Source: an uncultured Clostridium sp.
GTDB taxonomy: Bacteria; Bacillota_I; Bacilli_A; RF39; UBA660
Length of the DNA: 19,564 bases
Direction of reading: 5' to 3'
NCBI GenBank assembly: GCA_945788325.1
Contig: CALZLL010000010.1
Location: 1 to 19,564 of the forward strand
The number at the start of each line of letters is the position of its first letter. The stretch's first letter is position 1. The translations under genes were made by a program, and so were the position numbers. Under the pieces are notes generated by a model. That model did not search any database and had not been told where the DNA came from. It saw only the letters and a list, made by a program, of their open reading frames with translations. Below are positions 15,001 to 19,564 of this stretch, piece after piece.

Positions 15001-15393
15001 GATAGTGAAGATTTAAAAATTGAAATTCATAAAAAAATTAATATGATTAATAATTATGAAGATTTTATAAAAGTAAAAGAAGAATTAACTGATAGATTTG
15101 GTAATTTAAATGAAGAAATTATAATTTATATGTTAGAAGAATTATTTCAAAATAATGCAAAACAAAAAGGAATTTTTAAAGTTGAACAAAATGATTCCAA
15201 AGTTATTATGTTTTTTACAAGTGAAAAATCACAAAATATTAATGGAACAGACTTGTTAGTAAAATTATTTAGGATTAATACAAATTTTGAAGTTAGTTAT
15301 TTAAATAACATTCTAAGAGTTTCTTTACCAATTAAATCTTTAGAAAAACATTTTTTATATTATTTAACAAAAATGTTAGATGTTATTGAATAA
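12094..15393 (+). CDS. mfd: Transcription-repair coupling factor Mfd
   Basis: Mfd removes RNA polymerase stalled at DNA lesions and recruits UvrA for nucleotide excision repair. The 1099-residue protein is somewhat shorter than B. subtilis Mfd (about 1177). The N-terminal UvrB-like module contains DDFLMSEAVATSP. The RNA polymerase-interacting CarD-like domain begins LNVGDYVVHLSHGIGRYLG (430-448). The translocase has Walker A GDVGYGKT (581-588), DEEQ (682-685), SATPIPRTLQMSL, TTIIETGIDI and QIRGRIGR, then the translocation motif GSGYALAVRDLAIRGAGDI (893-911) and a C-terminal regulatory domain. The start is GTG at 12094 with GGTGAT (12085-12090) upstream; the ATG at 12083 is out of frame and soon stops. 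The stop codon overlaps a sigma-G-like -35 element of spoVT. Confidence 0.97.
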   Translation: MLEDIFEFKILNSNKPVEVIGLNKKVQAFYVWNLFRASNKNILLIANTLYEANLIYKSFKYSQYDDVLLFPMDDFLMSEAVATSPDLMAKRIETLNELTLSNKKRIIITNLMGYLRFLPSKKLWTSLKLDLSIGTIYKKSELEDKLNILGYKKESLVTKTGEYATRGYILDIFPFSVDNPIRIEFFDDEIDNIREFDPVTQLSITTMDKISILPFTEFINEKQINDVPQRQSLLPRVVNDLSSIAEYIDDAITIYSDLSAINISYKNIIEQALEFKETDNFNVTKYMHDLNELISDTYINILSVDNYDTTNKRVLEKYTSSDIEQFNGDYSRINHFIKNMFNLNKKVIVYLDNNKIATDFINNISFSSVITNKNEINDSIVNVIIDKIPNGFILNDYVILSSNELYKINNAPKYRSKYRYGSKIKDISKLNVGDYVVHLSHGIGRYLGIVTLTTRGMKKDYLNIQYSGNDKLYVPVEKIEFISKYSSNEGAKPRLNKLSGTEWAKQKARVKGKVKDIAKELLETSAKRKLMPGFAFFPDDEDQYAFEKMFPYEETSDQIKAIREIKEDMEQPHPMDRLLCGDVGYGKTEVAFRAAFKAIKSGKQVALLCPTTILSRQHYENAIVRFTGFGINIAVLNRFVTPKQKKLTLEDLASGKIDLIIGTHRLLSNDVKYKDLGLLIVDEEQRFGVTHKEKIKKYKENIDILTLSATPIPRTLQMSLTKVRGLSLIETPPAFRYPIQTYVLRENDQVIKDAIYKELSRNGQVFVLYNNVSKIDDQVVRIKKLVPESNVTYIHGQMNKEQIEKTMEDFVSEKYNVLVCTTIIETGIDIENANTLIVLNADYFGLSQLYQIRGRIGRGKNIAYAYLMYEKNKELNDIAVKRLDAIKEFTELGSGYALAVRDLAIRGAGDILGSEQSGFIDAIGYDMYLKILNEEVERLKNNNYTEATEEPVDEKPFIQVATHISDEYVDSEDLKIEIHKKINMINNYEDFIKVKEELTDRFGNLNEEIIIYMLEELFQNNAKQKGIFKVEQNDSKVIMFFTSEKSQNINGTDLLVKLFRINTNFEVSYLNNILRVSLPIKSLEKHFLYYLTKMLDVIE

Positions 15394-15416
15394 AATATAA
15401 GTTTTTATACATTCTA
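15387..15416 (+). promoter_or_regulatory. Sigma-G-like forespore promoter for spoVT
   Basis: TGAATA (15387-15392) and CATTCTA (15410-15416) are separated by 17 bases. They fit the forespore sigma-G/F pattern (TGAATA and CATACTA-like). The -35 overlaps the mfd stop codon. B. subtilis spoVT is sigma-G dependent, which agrees. Start would be near 15423, just before the ribosome site. Confidence 0.6.
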
Positions 15417-15436
15417 AAAAAGAAGGGAAGAATCGT

Positions 15437-15952
15437 ATGAAAACAACTGGAATAACTAGAAGAGTAGACGAATTAGGAAGAATAGTGATACCTAAGGAAA
15501 TAAGAAAAAATATGCGGTTAAAAGCAGGGGAATTATTAGAAATATTTTTAAATGATTCTGAAACAATAACCCTAAAGAAACATTCAATTATAGATAAAAA
15601 ACAAGAATTTTTAATGATTTATGCAAAAACTTTGGCAGACCAAATAAATGCTGATGTATACATAACAAATTTAAATGAAATAATTTTTTCAAATAATAAT
15701 GATTCTATCGGTGAAAAATTAAGTGATGATATTGAAAGTAAGATTAAAGTTTTAAATTTTAATGGTCTTGAAGAAATAAAAATAACTAATAATATTCGTT
15801 TGAGCAAACCTTTTTATATATATTCTTTATCCCCAAACGGGGATATATCTGGATTGCTTATAGTTAAATTTAAAAATAATAACAGTGATAAAAGTAAATC
15901 AATCATAAAGTTTTCCACAGCGTTTTTAGAGGATTATTTAGAAAATAATTAA
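15437..15952 (+). CDS. spoVT: Stage V sporulation transcription factor SpoVT
   Basis: SpoVT is a forespore regulator that adjusts sigma-G genes late in sporulation. The 171-residue protein starts with an AbrB/SpoVT swapped-hairpin DNA-binding domain, MKTTGITRRVDELGRIVIPK, followed by EIRKNMRLKAGELLEIF; this run is very close to B. subtilis SpoVT. Residues about 55-170 form a GAF-like domain, with DGDISGLL-type sequence SPNGDISGLLIVKF near the end. Total length matches SpoVT (178) and not the shorter AbrB or Abh (about 95), so those are excluded. The ATG at 15437 follows AAGGGA. It lies directly after mfd as in B. subtilis and has its own sporulation-type promoter. Confidence 0.93.
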   Translation: MKTTGITRRVDELGRIVIPKEIRKNMRLKAGELLEIFLNDSETITLKKHSIIDKKQEFLMIYAKTLADQINADVYITNLNEIIFSNNNDSIGEKLSDDIESKIKVLNFNGLEEIKITNNIRLSKPFYIYSLSPNGDISGLLIVKFKNNNSDKSKSIIKFSTAFLEDYLENN

Positions 15953-15998
15953 AAATATGTAAAATTTTGTCTAATTTTATAATTAATTGTCATGTTTA

Positions 15999-16028
15999 TT
16001 TACTTATTAGCTTTTAATGTGTTATATT
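15999..16028 (+). promoter_or_regulatory. Possible promoter for the small membrane protein gene
   Basis: TTTACT (15999-16004) and TATATT (16023-16028), 18 bases apart, resemble sigma-A elements. The 136-base gap between spoVT and the small gene (15953-16088) holds nothing else recognised apart from a weak AT-only hairpin near 15959-15978. In so AT-rich a sequence, chance matches are common. Confidence 0.3.
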
Positions 16029-16088
16029 TTTTTACGTTGTATTAAGTTGTATCAGTAGTAAAAATCCAAGCGGAAAGGAAGAACTTTG

Positions 16089-16271
16089 ATGCATCGTAAA
16101 GAACTTATTGGAAACAAAAATAGTTTTCTTTTGAAGGTAATGTTTTTTGTACTTTTATCATTGTTTTCTATATTAATTTATTTAGAAAGCCACAAATTAA
16201 TAGATATTGTTTATTTTGGTGTGGTTTTTGTTTTGTTTATACGATTTTTATATATAAAATTATATCATTAA
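16089..16271 (+). CDS. Small two-helix membrane protein, function unknown
   Basis: No family is recognised for this 60-residue protein. It has a short polar, basic N-terminus (HRKELIGNKNS) and two hydrophobic stretches, about residues 14-32 and 39-57, so it should sit in the membrane as a hairpin. The ATG at 16089 has the good ribosome site AAAGGAAG (16074-16081) 7 bases upstream; the in-frame TTG at 16086 is less well placed. It has its own terminator whose loop carries the stop codon, which supports it being a real, separately ended gene. It lies where B. subtilis has other genes after spoVT. A role in sporulation is possible from the neighbours but nothing in the sequence shows it. Confidence 0.65.
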   Translation: MHRKELIGNKNSFLLKVMFFVLLSLFSILIYLESHKLIDIVYFGVVFVLFIRFLYIKLYH

Positions 16272-16288
16272 TATGATATAATTTTTTT
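16256..16288 (+). terminator. Intrinsic terminator of the small membrane protein gene
   Basis: A perfect 13-bp stem pairs AAAATTATATCAT (16256-16268) with its complement (16273-16285) around loop TAAT, followed by three further T. The stop codon TAA is in the loop. The stem is nearly all A-T, so strength is uncertain. It also contains TGATATAAT, an extended -10 match that could be a promoter for tatD. Confidence 0.6.
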
Positions 16289-16298
16289 GGTGATAAAA

Positions 16299-17051
16299 AT
16301 GTTAATAGACTCTCATTGTCATCTTTTAAGTAGTGAATATGATGACGTAAAAAAAACTATAAATGATGCATTTAAATCAGGTGTTGATAAAATTATAGTT
16401 AATGGATATGATTTAAAAAGCAGCATAGAAGCGGTAGAATTATCTAAAGAGTATGAAAATTTGTATGTGGCAATTGGTATTGGACCTGAAAATATTGATT
16501 CCATAACAGATGAGGATATAAAGAGTATAAAAGCGTTAGTAAATAATAAAAAAGTTGTAGCCATAGGAGAAATTGGTTTAGATTACTACTGGACAAAGGA
16601 AAATAAAGAAAGACAGATTTATGTTTTTGAAGAAATGTTAAAAATAGCAAAAGAAAGTAATTTGCCAGTAATCGTCCATAATAGAGATGCTACTAAAGAC
16701 ATATATGAACTACTTAAAGAATATAATGTTAAAGGAATAATACATTGTTTTTCTGGAAGTGTTGAAACTGCAAAAGAATTTATAAAATTAGGTTTTTTAA
16801 TAGGCATAGGAGGAGTTGTGACTTTTAAGAATGCAAAGCATTTAAAGGAAGTGGTACAAAATATCCCTATGTCTTGTATATCACTTGAAACCGATAGTCC
16901 TTATTTAACTCCAGAGCCATTTAGAGGTAAGAAAAACAATCCGGCATACTTAACTTATATAGTTAAAAAAATAGCGGAATTAAAGGGGATTAATGAGGAA
17001 GAAGTGCGTAAAGTAACTTCTTGTAACGTAATTAGCAAATTTGACTTATAG
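16299..17051 (+). CDS. tatD: TatD family metal-dependent deoxyribonuclease
   Basis: TatD proteins are TIM-barrel metallo-hydrolases with 3'-5' DNase activity linked to DNA repair or turnover. The 250-residue length is typical. Metal ligands are visible: HxH in DSHCHL (H6, H8), E91 in GEIGLDYYW, H127 in PVIVHNRD, H149 in IIHCFSG, and D199 in LETDSPYLTPEPFRG. The usual GxHP segment after strand 3 is replaced by GIGPEN. The ATG at 16299 follows GGTGAT (16289-16294); the TTG at 16287 overlaps that site. B. subtilis tatD (yabD) also precedes a 3D-domain gene (yabE) and ksgA. The last codons contain the -35 of the next gene's promoter. Confidence 0.93.
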   Translation: MLIDSHCHLLSSEYDDVKKTINDAFKSGVDKIIVNGYDLKSSIEAVELSKEYENLYVAIGIGPENIDSITDEDIKSIKALVNNKKVVAIGEIGLDYYWTKENKERQIYVFEEMLKIAKESNLPVIVHNRDATKDIYELLKEYNVKGIIHCFSGSVETAKEFIKLGFLIGIGGVVTFKNAKHLKEVVQNIPMSCISLETDSPYLTPEPFRGKKNNPAYLTYIVKKIAELKGINEEEVRKVTSCNVISKFDL

Positions 17052-17069
17052 AGCTATATATGGTATGAT
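17041..17069 (+). promoter_or_regulatory. Strong sigma-A promoter for the 3D-domain protein gene
   Basis: TTGACT (17041-17046) and TATGAT (17064-17069) are exactly 17 bases apart, and TGG directly before the -10 makes an extended -10 (TGNTATGAT). The -35 lies in the last codons of tatD. It is the best promoter match in the window. Confidence 0.8.
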
Positions 17070-17078
17070 TATCTACGA

Positions 17079-17092
17079 ACCCATAGATGGGT
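17079..17092 (+). other. Leader hairpin before the 3D-domain protein gene
   Basis: ACCCAT-AG-ATGGGT is a perfect short inverted repeat in the predicted 5' leader (start near 17076), only 2 bases before the ribosome site GAGGTG (17095-17100). It has no T run, so it is not a terminator. It could protect the 5' end or modulate ribosome access. Confidence 0.45.
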
Positions 17093-17105
17093 GTGAGGTG
17101 AAAAA

Positions 17106-17711
17106 GTGAAACATTTTAATAGAAAAATTAAATATGCCTTACTTATTTTATTTGTTTGTTTAATGGCATTTATTGGTTTTTCAAAAGCCGGAATATTATT
17201 TTCGGATAGTGGTAAAGATGTTATAACAGTTTCTACCACTAAAAAAACATTTGATCCTAATAATTATGTTGCATCAGTTGTTGCGGTAGCACAAAAAAAA
17301 GAAACTACAACGATAACAACTACTACAATGGTTACTACAACGACAACAACCACAACTAAGGCAACTACTACCACTACAATACCAACTTATAATTGGTCTG
17401 GTGATGTTCTTTCTAAAAGTAAGGGTGTAGTTGAAGGTCCATCTGGAAAAGAAACTTATTATAATTTAAATATGACAAGTGTAGTTAATGCTATGAGACG
17501 TGCTGGATATTCTGAAGAAGATTATCCATATTGGGTTCGTGAAGACGGTGTTAAAATGCTTGGTAGTTATGTAATGGTTGCAGCAAATTATGAAATAAGG
17601 CCAAAAGGGACAATAATTGAAAGTTCCCTTGGATATGCAATTGTTTGTGATACCGGTGGATTTGCTAAGAAGAATCCAACACAAATTGATGTGGCTGTAA
17701 CATGGAGATAA
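17106..17711 (+). CDS. Secreted 3D-domain protein (YabE-related), probable cell-wall enzyme
   Basis: 3D domains are double-psi barrels related to the lytic transglycosylase MltA and occur in resuscitation-factor-like wall hydrolases such as YabE. This 201-residue protein has a basic N-terminus and one hydrophobic segment (about 10-28), so it is exported or membrane-anchored. A threonine-rich linker spans 67-94 (21 Thr of 28). The 3D domain occupies about 116-201, ending VCDTGGFAKKNPTQIDVAVTW with D182 and D195. Where many 3D domains have VAVDP, this one has MVAANYEIRPKGT, so the first of the three name-giving aspartates appears replaced. The start is GTG at 17106 with GAGGTG 5 bases upstream. 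It has none of the DUF348/G5 repeats of YabE. It sits between tatD and rsmA like yabE; rnmV is absent. Confidence 0.82.
   Translation: MKHFNRKIKYALLILFVCLMAFIGFSKAGILFSDSGKDVITVSTTKKTFDPNNYVASVVAVAQKKETTTITTTTMVTTTTTTTTKATTTTTIPTYNWSGDVLSKSKGVVEGPSGKETYYNLNMTSVVNAMRRAGYSEEDYPYWVREDGVKMLGSYVMVAANYEIRPKGTIIESSLGYAIVCDTGGFAKKNPTQIDVAVTWR
17304..17387 (+). repeat. ACN-codon repeat encoding the threonine-rich linker
   Basis: Nearly uninterrupted ACT, ACA, ACG and ACC codons encode 21 Thr in 28 residues of the 3D protein. Codons are mixed, so it is not a pure microsatellite, though its length could vary between strains. Such linkers commonly span the wall and may be glycosylated. Confidence 0.8.
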
Positions 17712-17731
17712 TTTAAATATTATGATAAAAT

Positions 17732-17763
17732 AAAAACAAATAAAGTTATTTTATTTGTTTTTT
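17732..17763 (+). terminator. Intrinsic terminator after the 3D-domain gene
   Basis: AAAAACAAATAAA (17732-17744) pairs with its complement at 17750-17762 around loop GTTAT, and the right arm ends in a run of six T. It separates the 3D gene from rsmA, which begins 17 bases later. No good separate rsmA promoter is evident; TATAAA at 17766-17771 lacks a -35. Confidence 0.7.
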
Positions 17764-17780
17764 CGTATAAAGAGGTTATT

Positions 17781-18596
17781 ATGAATGTAAAAGAAATATT
17801 AAATGAAAATAAGTTTGTGTTTAAAAAGAAATTTGGTCAAAACTTTTTACTTGATCAAAACATATTAAATAATATTGTAGCACTAGGTAATATAACAAAG
17901 GAAACACTTGTTATTGAAATAGGTGTTGGAGCAGCTGCATTAACTAAAAAATTATCAGAAAAAGCTAAAATAGTTGTTGGTTATGAAATAGATACCACTT
18001 TAAAAGAACCATTATCATTAATTTTAGAAAATTATAATAATGTTGACATAATATATGATGATTTTCTAAACAGAGATATAACAGAAGATATAAAAAAATA
18101 TAATTATAAGAATATTATGGTAGTTGCTAATCTTCCATATTATATAACAACTCCCATAATAACTAAATTTATAGAAGAAAAGGTAGATGTAGAAAAAATA
18201 ATTGTTATGGTTCAAAACGAAGTTGCTGATCGCTTTTCGGCCATTCCGGGTACTAAATCATATAATTCTTTAACTATATTTTTAAATTATTACTTTGATA
18301 TTAAAAAAGCATTTATTGTTTCAAGAAACGTCTTTTATCCTAAACCAAACGTTGATTCAGCAATTGTTATATTTGAAAAAAAAGATAAAAAAACAATGGT
18401 GAAAAATGAAGATATGTTTTTCAAATTAGTAAGAGATGCCTTTGTTCAAAAGCGAAAAACACTAAAAAACAATTTAAAAGGTTATGATTTAGAAAAAATA
18501 GAAAAAATTTTAAATTCTTTTGGTAAAGATATTAATTGTCGCGCTGAAAATATAACAATTAATGAATTTGCTGAAATATCAAATAATTTAGATTAA
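17781..18596 (+). CDS. rsmA: 16S rRNA (adenine1518/1519-N6) dimethyltransferase RsmA (KsgA)
   Basis: RsmA dimethylates two adjacent adenines in the 3' terminal hairpin loop of 16S rRNA during 30S assembly. The 271-residue protein has KKFGQNFLLD (17-26), SAM motif I EIGVGAAALT (46-55, where EIGPG is more usual), acidic GYEID (67-71), the catalytic NLPYYIT (117-123) and FYPKPNVDSAIV. A C-terminal helical domain follows. The ATG at 17781 has AAGAGGT (17770-17775) upstream. Erm-type 23S methyltransferases are related, but the FGQNFL start, PKPNVDSA segment and the ksgA-yabG-veg order favour RsmA. The stop codon lies in the terminator stem. Confidence 0.95.
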   Translation: MNVKEILNENKFVFKKKFGQNFLLDQNILNNIVALGNITKETLVIEIGVGAAALTKKLSEKAKIVVGYEIDTTLKEPLSLILENYNNVDIIYDDFLNRDITEDIKKYNYKNIMVVANLPYYITTPIITKFIEEKVDVEKIIVMVQNEVADRFSAIPGTKSYNSLTIFLNYYFDIKKAFIVSRNVFYPKPNVDSAIVIFEKKDKKTMVKNEDMFFKLVRDAFVQKRKTLKNNLKGYDLEKIEKILNSFGKDINCRAENITINEFAEISNNLD

Positions 18597-18618
18597 ACGG
18601 AATGTTTAATCTTTTTTT
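18590..18618 (+). terminator. Intrinsic terminator after rsmA
   Basis: AGATTAAAC (18590-18598) pairs with GTTTAATCT (18604-18612) around loop GGAAT, followed by seven T. The rsmA stop codon is inside the left arm. Confidence 0.82.
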
Positions 18619-18643
18619 GCATATGTTTATTTAGGTGATGATA

Positions 18644-19390
18644 ATGTTTAAGGTAGGAGATTTAGTAACTAGAATATCACATTCTAACGACGTTGTATTT
18701 AAAATTGAAAAAATAATTGATAATAAAGCTTACTTAAAAGGAGTTAACGTAAGATTATGTGCAGATAGTGATATATCAGATTTAGTATTAGTGACTACTA
18801 AAGAAAATACAGAAGATAGAGAATTTTATGAAAAGTTAGAAAAAATAAGGAACTTCGAAAGAAGTGATTATTTTTATATTCCTGGTAAAATTCTTCATGT
18901 AGATGGTGATAGAGAATATTTAAAAAGATGCTTAGAATTTTATAAAAAAGCTAATGTTTTAGCATTTGGAGTTTATTCACCAGAAAATGAAATGGGTTTG
19001 AACATAGAAAAATATTTAGAAGATATAAATCCTGATATAGTTGTAATAACTGGTCACGATTCTCTTGTTAGAAAAAATAGTAAATATTTTGCAGAAGCAG
19101 TTAAGGTATGCCGAAAATACCAAAGAGATTATGATAAATTAATAATAATAGCTGGTGCTTGCCAGTCAGATTATGATAAGTTAATAAAATCGGGTGCTAA
19201 TTTTGCTTCAAGCCCTAAAAAAATAAATATTCATGCATTAGATCCTGCAATTATAGCACTTACTTTAAGTTTATTAGATAAAAGTAAGGAAGTAGATTTA
19301 TTAGAACTTTTGGAAAAGACTAGTAATGGCAAAGATGGAATAGGTGGGGTTAATACTAGAGGCGTTATGACAACTGGTTATCCAAGATGA
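18644..19390 (+). CDS. yabG: Sporulation-specific protease YabG
   Basis: YabG is a cysteine protease that processes spore coat proteins (and, in Clostridioides, germination proteins). The 248-residue protein is shorter than B. subtilis YabG (about 290). Its N-terminus MFKVGDLVTRISHSNDVVFK and RLCADSDISDLV, then PGKILHVDGD, YLEDINPDIVVITGHDS and AGACQSDYDKLIKSGANFASSP are family hallmarks. H138 (in TGHDS) and C173 (in GACQSD) are the likely catalytic pair, by inference from the conserved blocks. The C-terminus GGVNTRGVMTTGYPR is also typical. The ATG at 18644 is preferred over upstream in-frame starts because TAGGTGATG at 18632-18640 supplies the ribosome site. No clear late-sporulation promoter was recognised upstream. 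Confidence 0.9.
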   Translation: MFKVGDLVTRISHSNDVVFKIEKIIDNKAYLKGVNVRLCADSDISDLVLVTTKENTEDREFYEKLEKIRNFERSDYFYIPGKILHVDGDREYLKRCLEFYKKANVLAFGVYSPENEMGLNIEKYLEDINPDIVVITGHDSLVRKNSKYFAEAVKVCRKYQRDYDKLIIIAGACQSDYDKLIKSGANFASSPKKINIHALDPAIIALTLSLLDKSKEVDLLELLEKTSNGKDGIGGVNTRGVMTTGYPR

Positions 19391-19400
19391 GGAGAAAATA

Positions 19401-19564
19401 ATGATATTGCAAATAAAAGAAAAATTAGAAAAATTAAAAGGTAAAAAAATAAAAATATGTGTTGATGTAGGAAGAAATAAATATGAATCATATGAAGGTG
19501 TGATACTTGATACATATAAAAATATATGGACGTTTAAAACGAACGCAGATATTAAAAGTTTTTG
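19401..19564 (+). CDS. veg: Veg family protein, 3' end cut by window
   Basis: Veg is a small protein that in B. subtilis promotes biofilm formation by interfering with SinR. Only 54 codons are visible, starting at ATG 19401 after AGGAG (19390-19394), which overlaps the yabG stop. The sequence LEKLKGKKIKICVDVGRNK, then YEGVILDTYKNIWTFK, follows the Veg pattern of GK-x-basic, GRRK, G-x-L-x-x-TYPS-x-F-x-V, with a loose match. Order ksgA-yabG-veg is the same as in B. subtilis and is much of the evidence. The visible part is divergent, so identity is probable and not certain. Confidence 0.75.
   Translation, partial: MILQIKEKLEKLKGKKIKICVDVGRNKYESYEGVILDTYKNIWTFKTNADIKSF

Noticed and set aside
17079..17092. 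Riboswitch in the leader of the 3D-domain gene
   Set aside because: The leader from the predicted start is about 30 bases with one small hairpin, too short for any known riboswitch class such as the c-di-AMP element found before some wall-enzyme genes.
18619..18643. Sigma-K or sigma-E promoter for yabG (CATATGTTT)
   Set aside because: The -10 match is imperfect and no -35 lies at the proper distance; the upstream space is taken by the rsmA terminator.

Overview
The window is a strongly AT-rich bacterial chromosome segment with every gene on the + strand. It reads as the origin-proximal housekeeping region of a low-GC Bacilli/Firmicutes relative. Gene order follows the Bacillus subtilis origin region in shortened form: recF-gyrB-gyrA, then SRP RNA-tadA-dnaX-ebfC-recR-bofA-holB-ricT-yabB, then pth-mfd-spoVT, then tatD-3D protein-rsmA-yabG-veg. 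TGA is used as a stop (ricT, yabG, trmN-like gene), so this is the standard bacterial code and not the Mycoplasma code. The sporulation genes bofA, spoVT and yabG suggest an endospore former or a recent descendant of one. The very low GC and short genes would fit gut Bacilli of the Erysipelotrichia/RF39 kind, but the species cannot be fixed from this sequence.

Region 1-5556 holds the 3' part of recF and complete gyrB and gyrA, tightly spaced, ending in an intrinsic terminator that overlaps the gyrA stop codon. Region 5557-6299 holds a sigma-A promoter, a small SRP RNA and tadA, set among five parS centromere sites. Region 6300-10016 is a replication/repair operon: dnaX (tau), ebfC, recR, the sporulation membrane protein bofA, and holB (delta prime). 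ricT, the trmN-like methyltransferase gene and pth follow with overlapping ends, then mfd and spoVT. Region 15953-17711 has a small two-helix membrane protein of unknown function, tatD and a secreted 3D-domain protein. The window ends with rsmA, yabG and the start of a veg-like gene.

The most striking feature is seven copies of ATGTTYCACGTGRAACAT, the ParB/Spo0J (parS) site, within 1.9 kb (5569-7451). Six of them form three close pairs. One sits in a hairpin that probably terminates tadA. Two lie inside dnaX, where they encode VPRGTL and VPRETL in the linker between the clamp-loader core and the tau-specific region. That same linker carries two A8 runs at which a -1 slip would end the protein at a TGA, one of them inside parS, so a gamma-like short DnaX is possible. 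The SRP RNA, tadA and dnaX therefore lie inside a probable chromosome-partition complex.

No transposon, prophage, CRISPR array, tRNA or rRNA was seen. No gene-free stretch exceeds about 230 bases.
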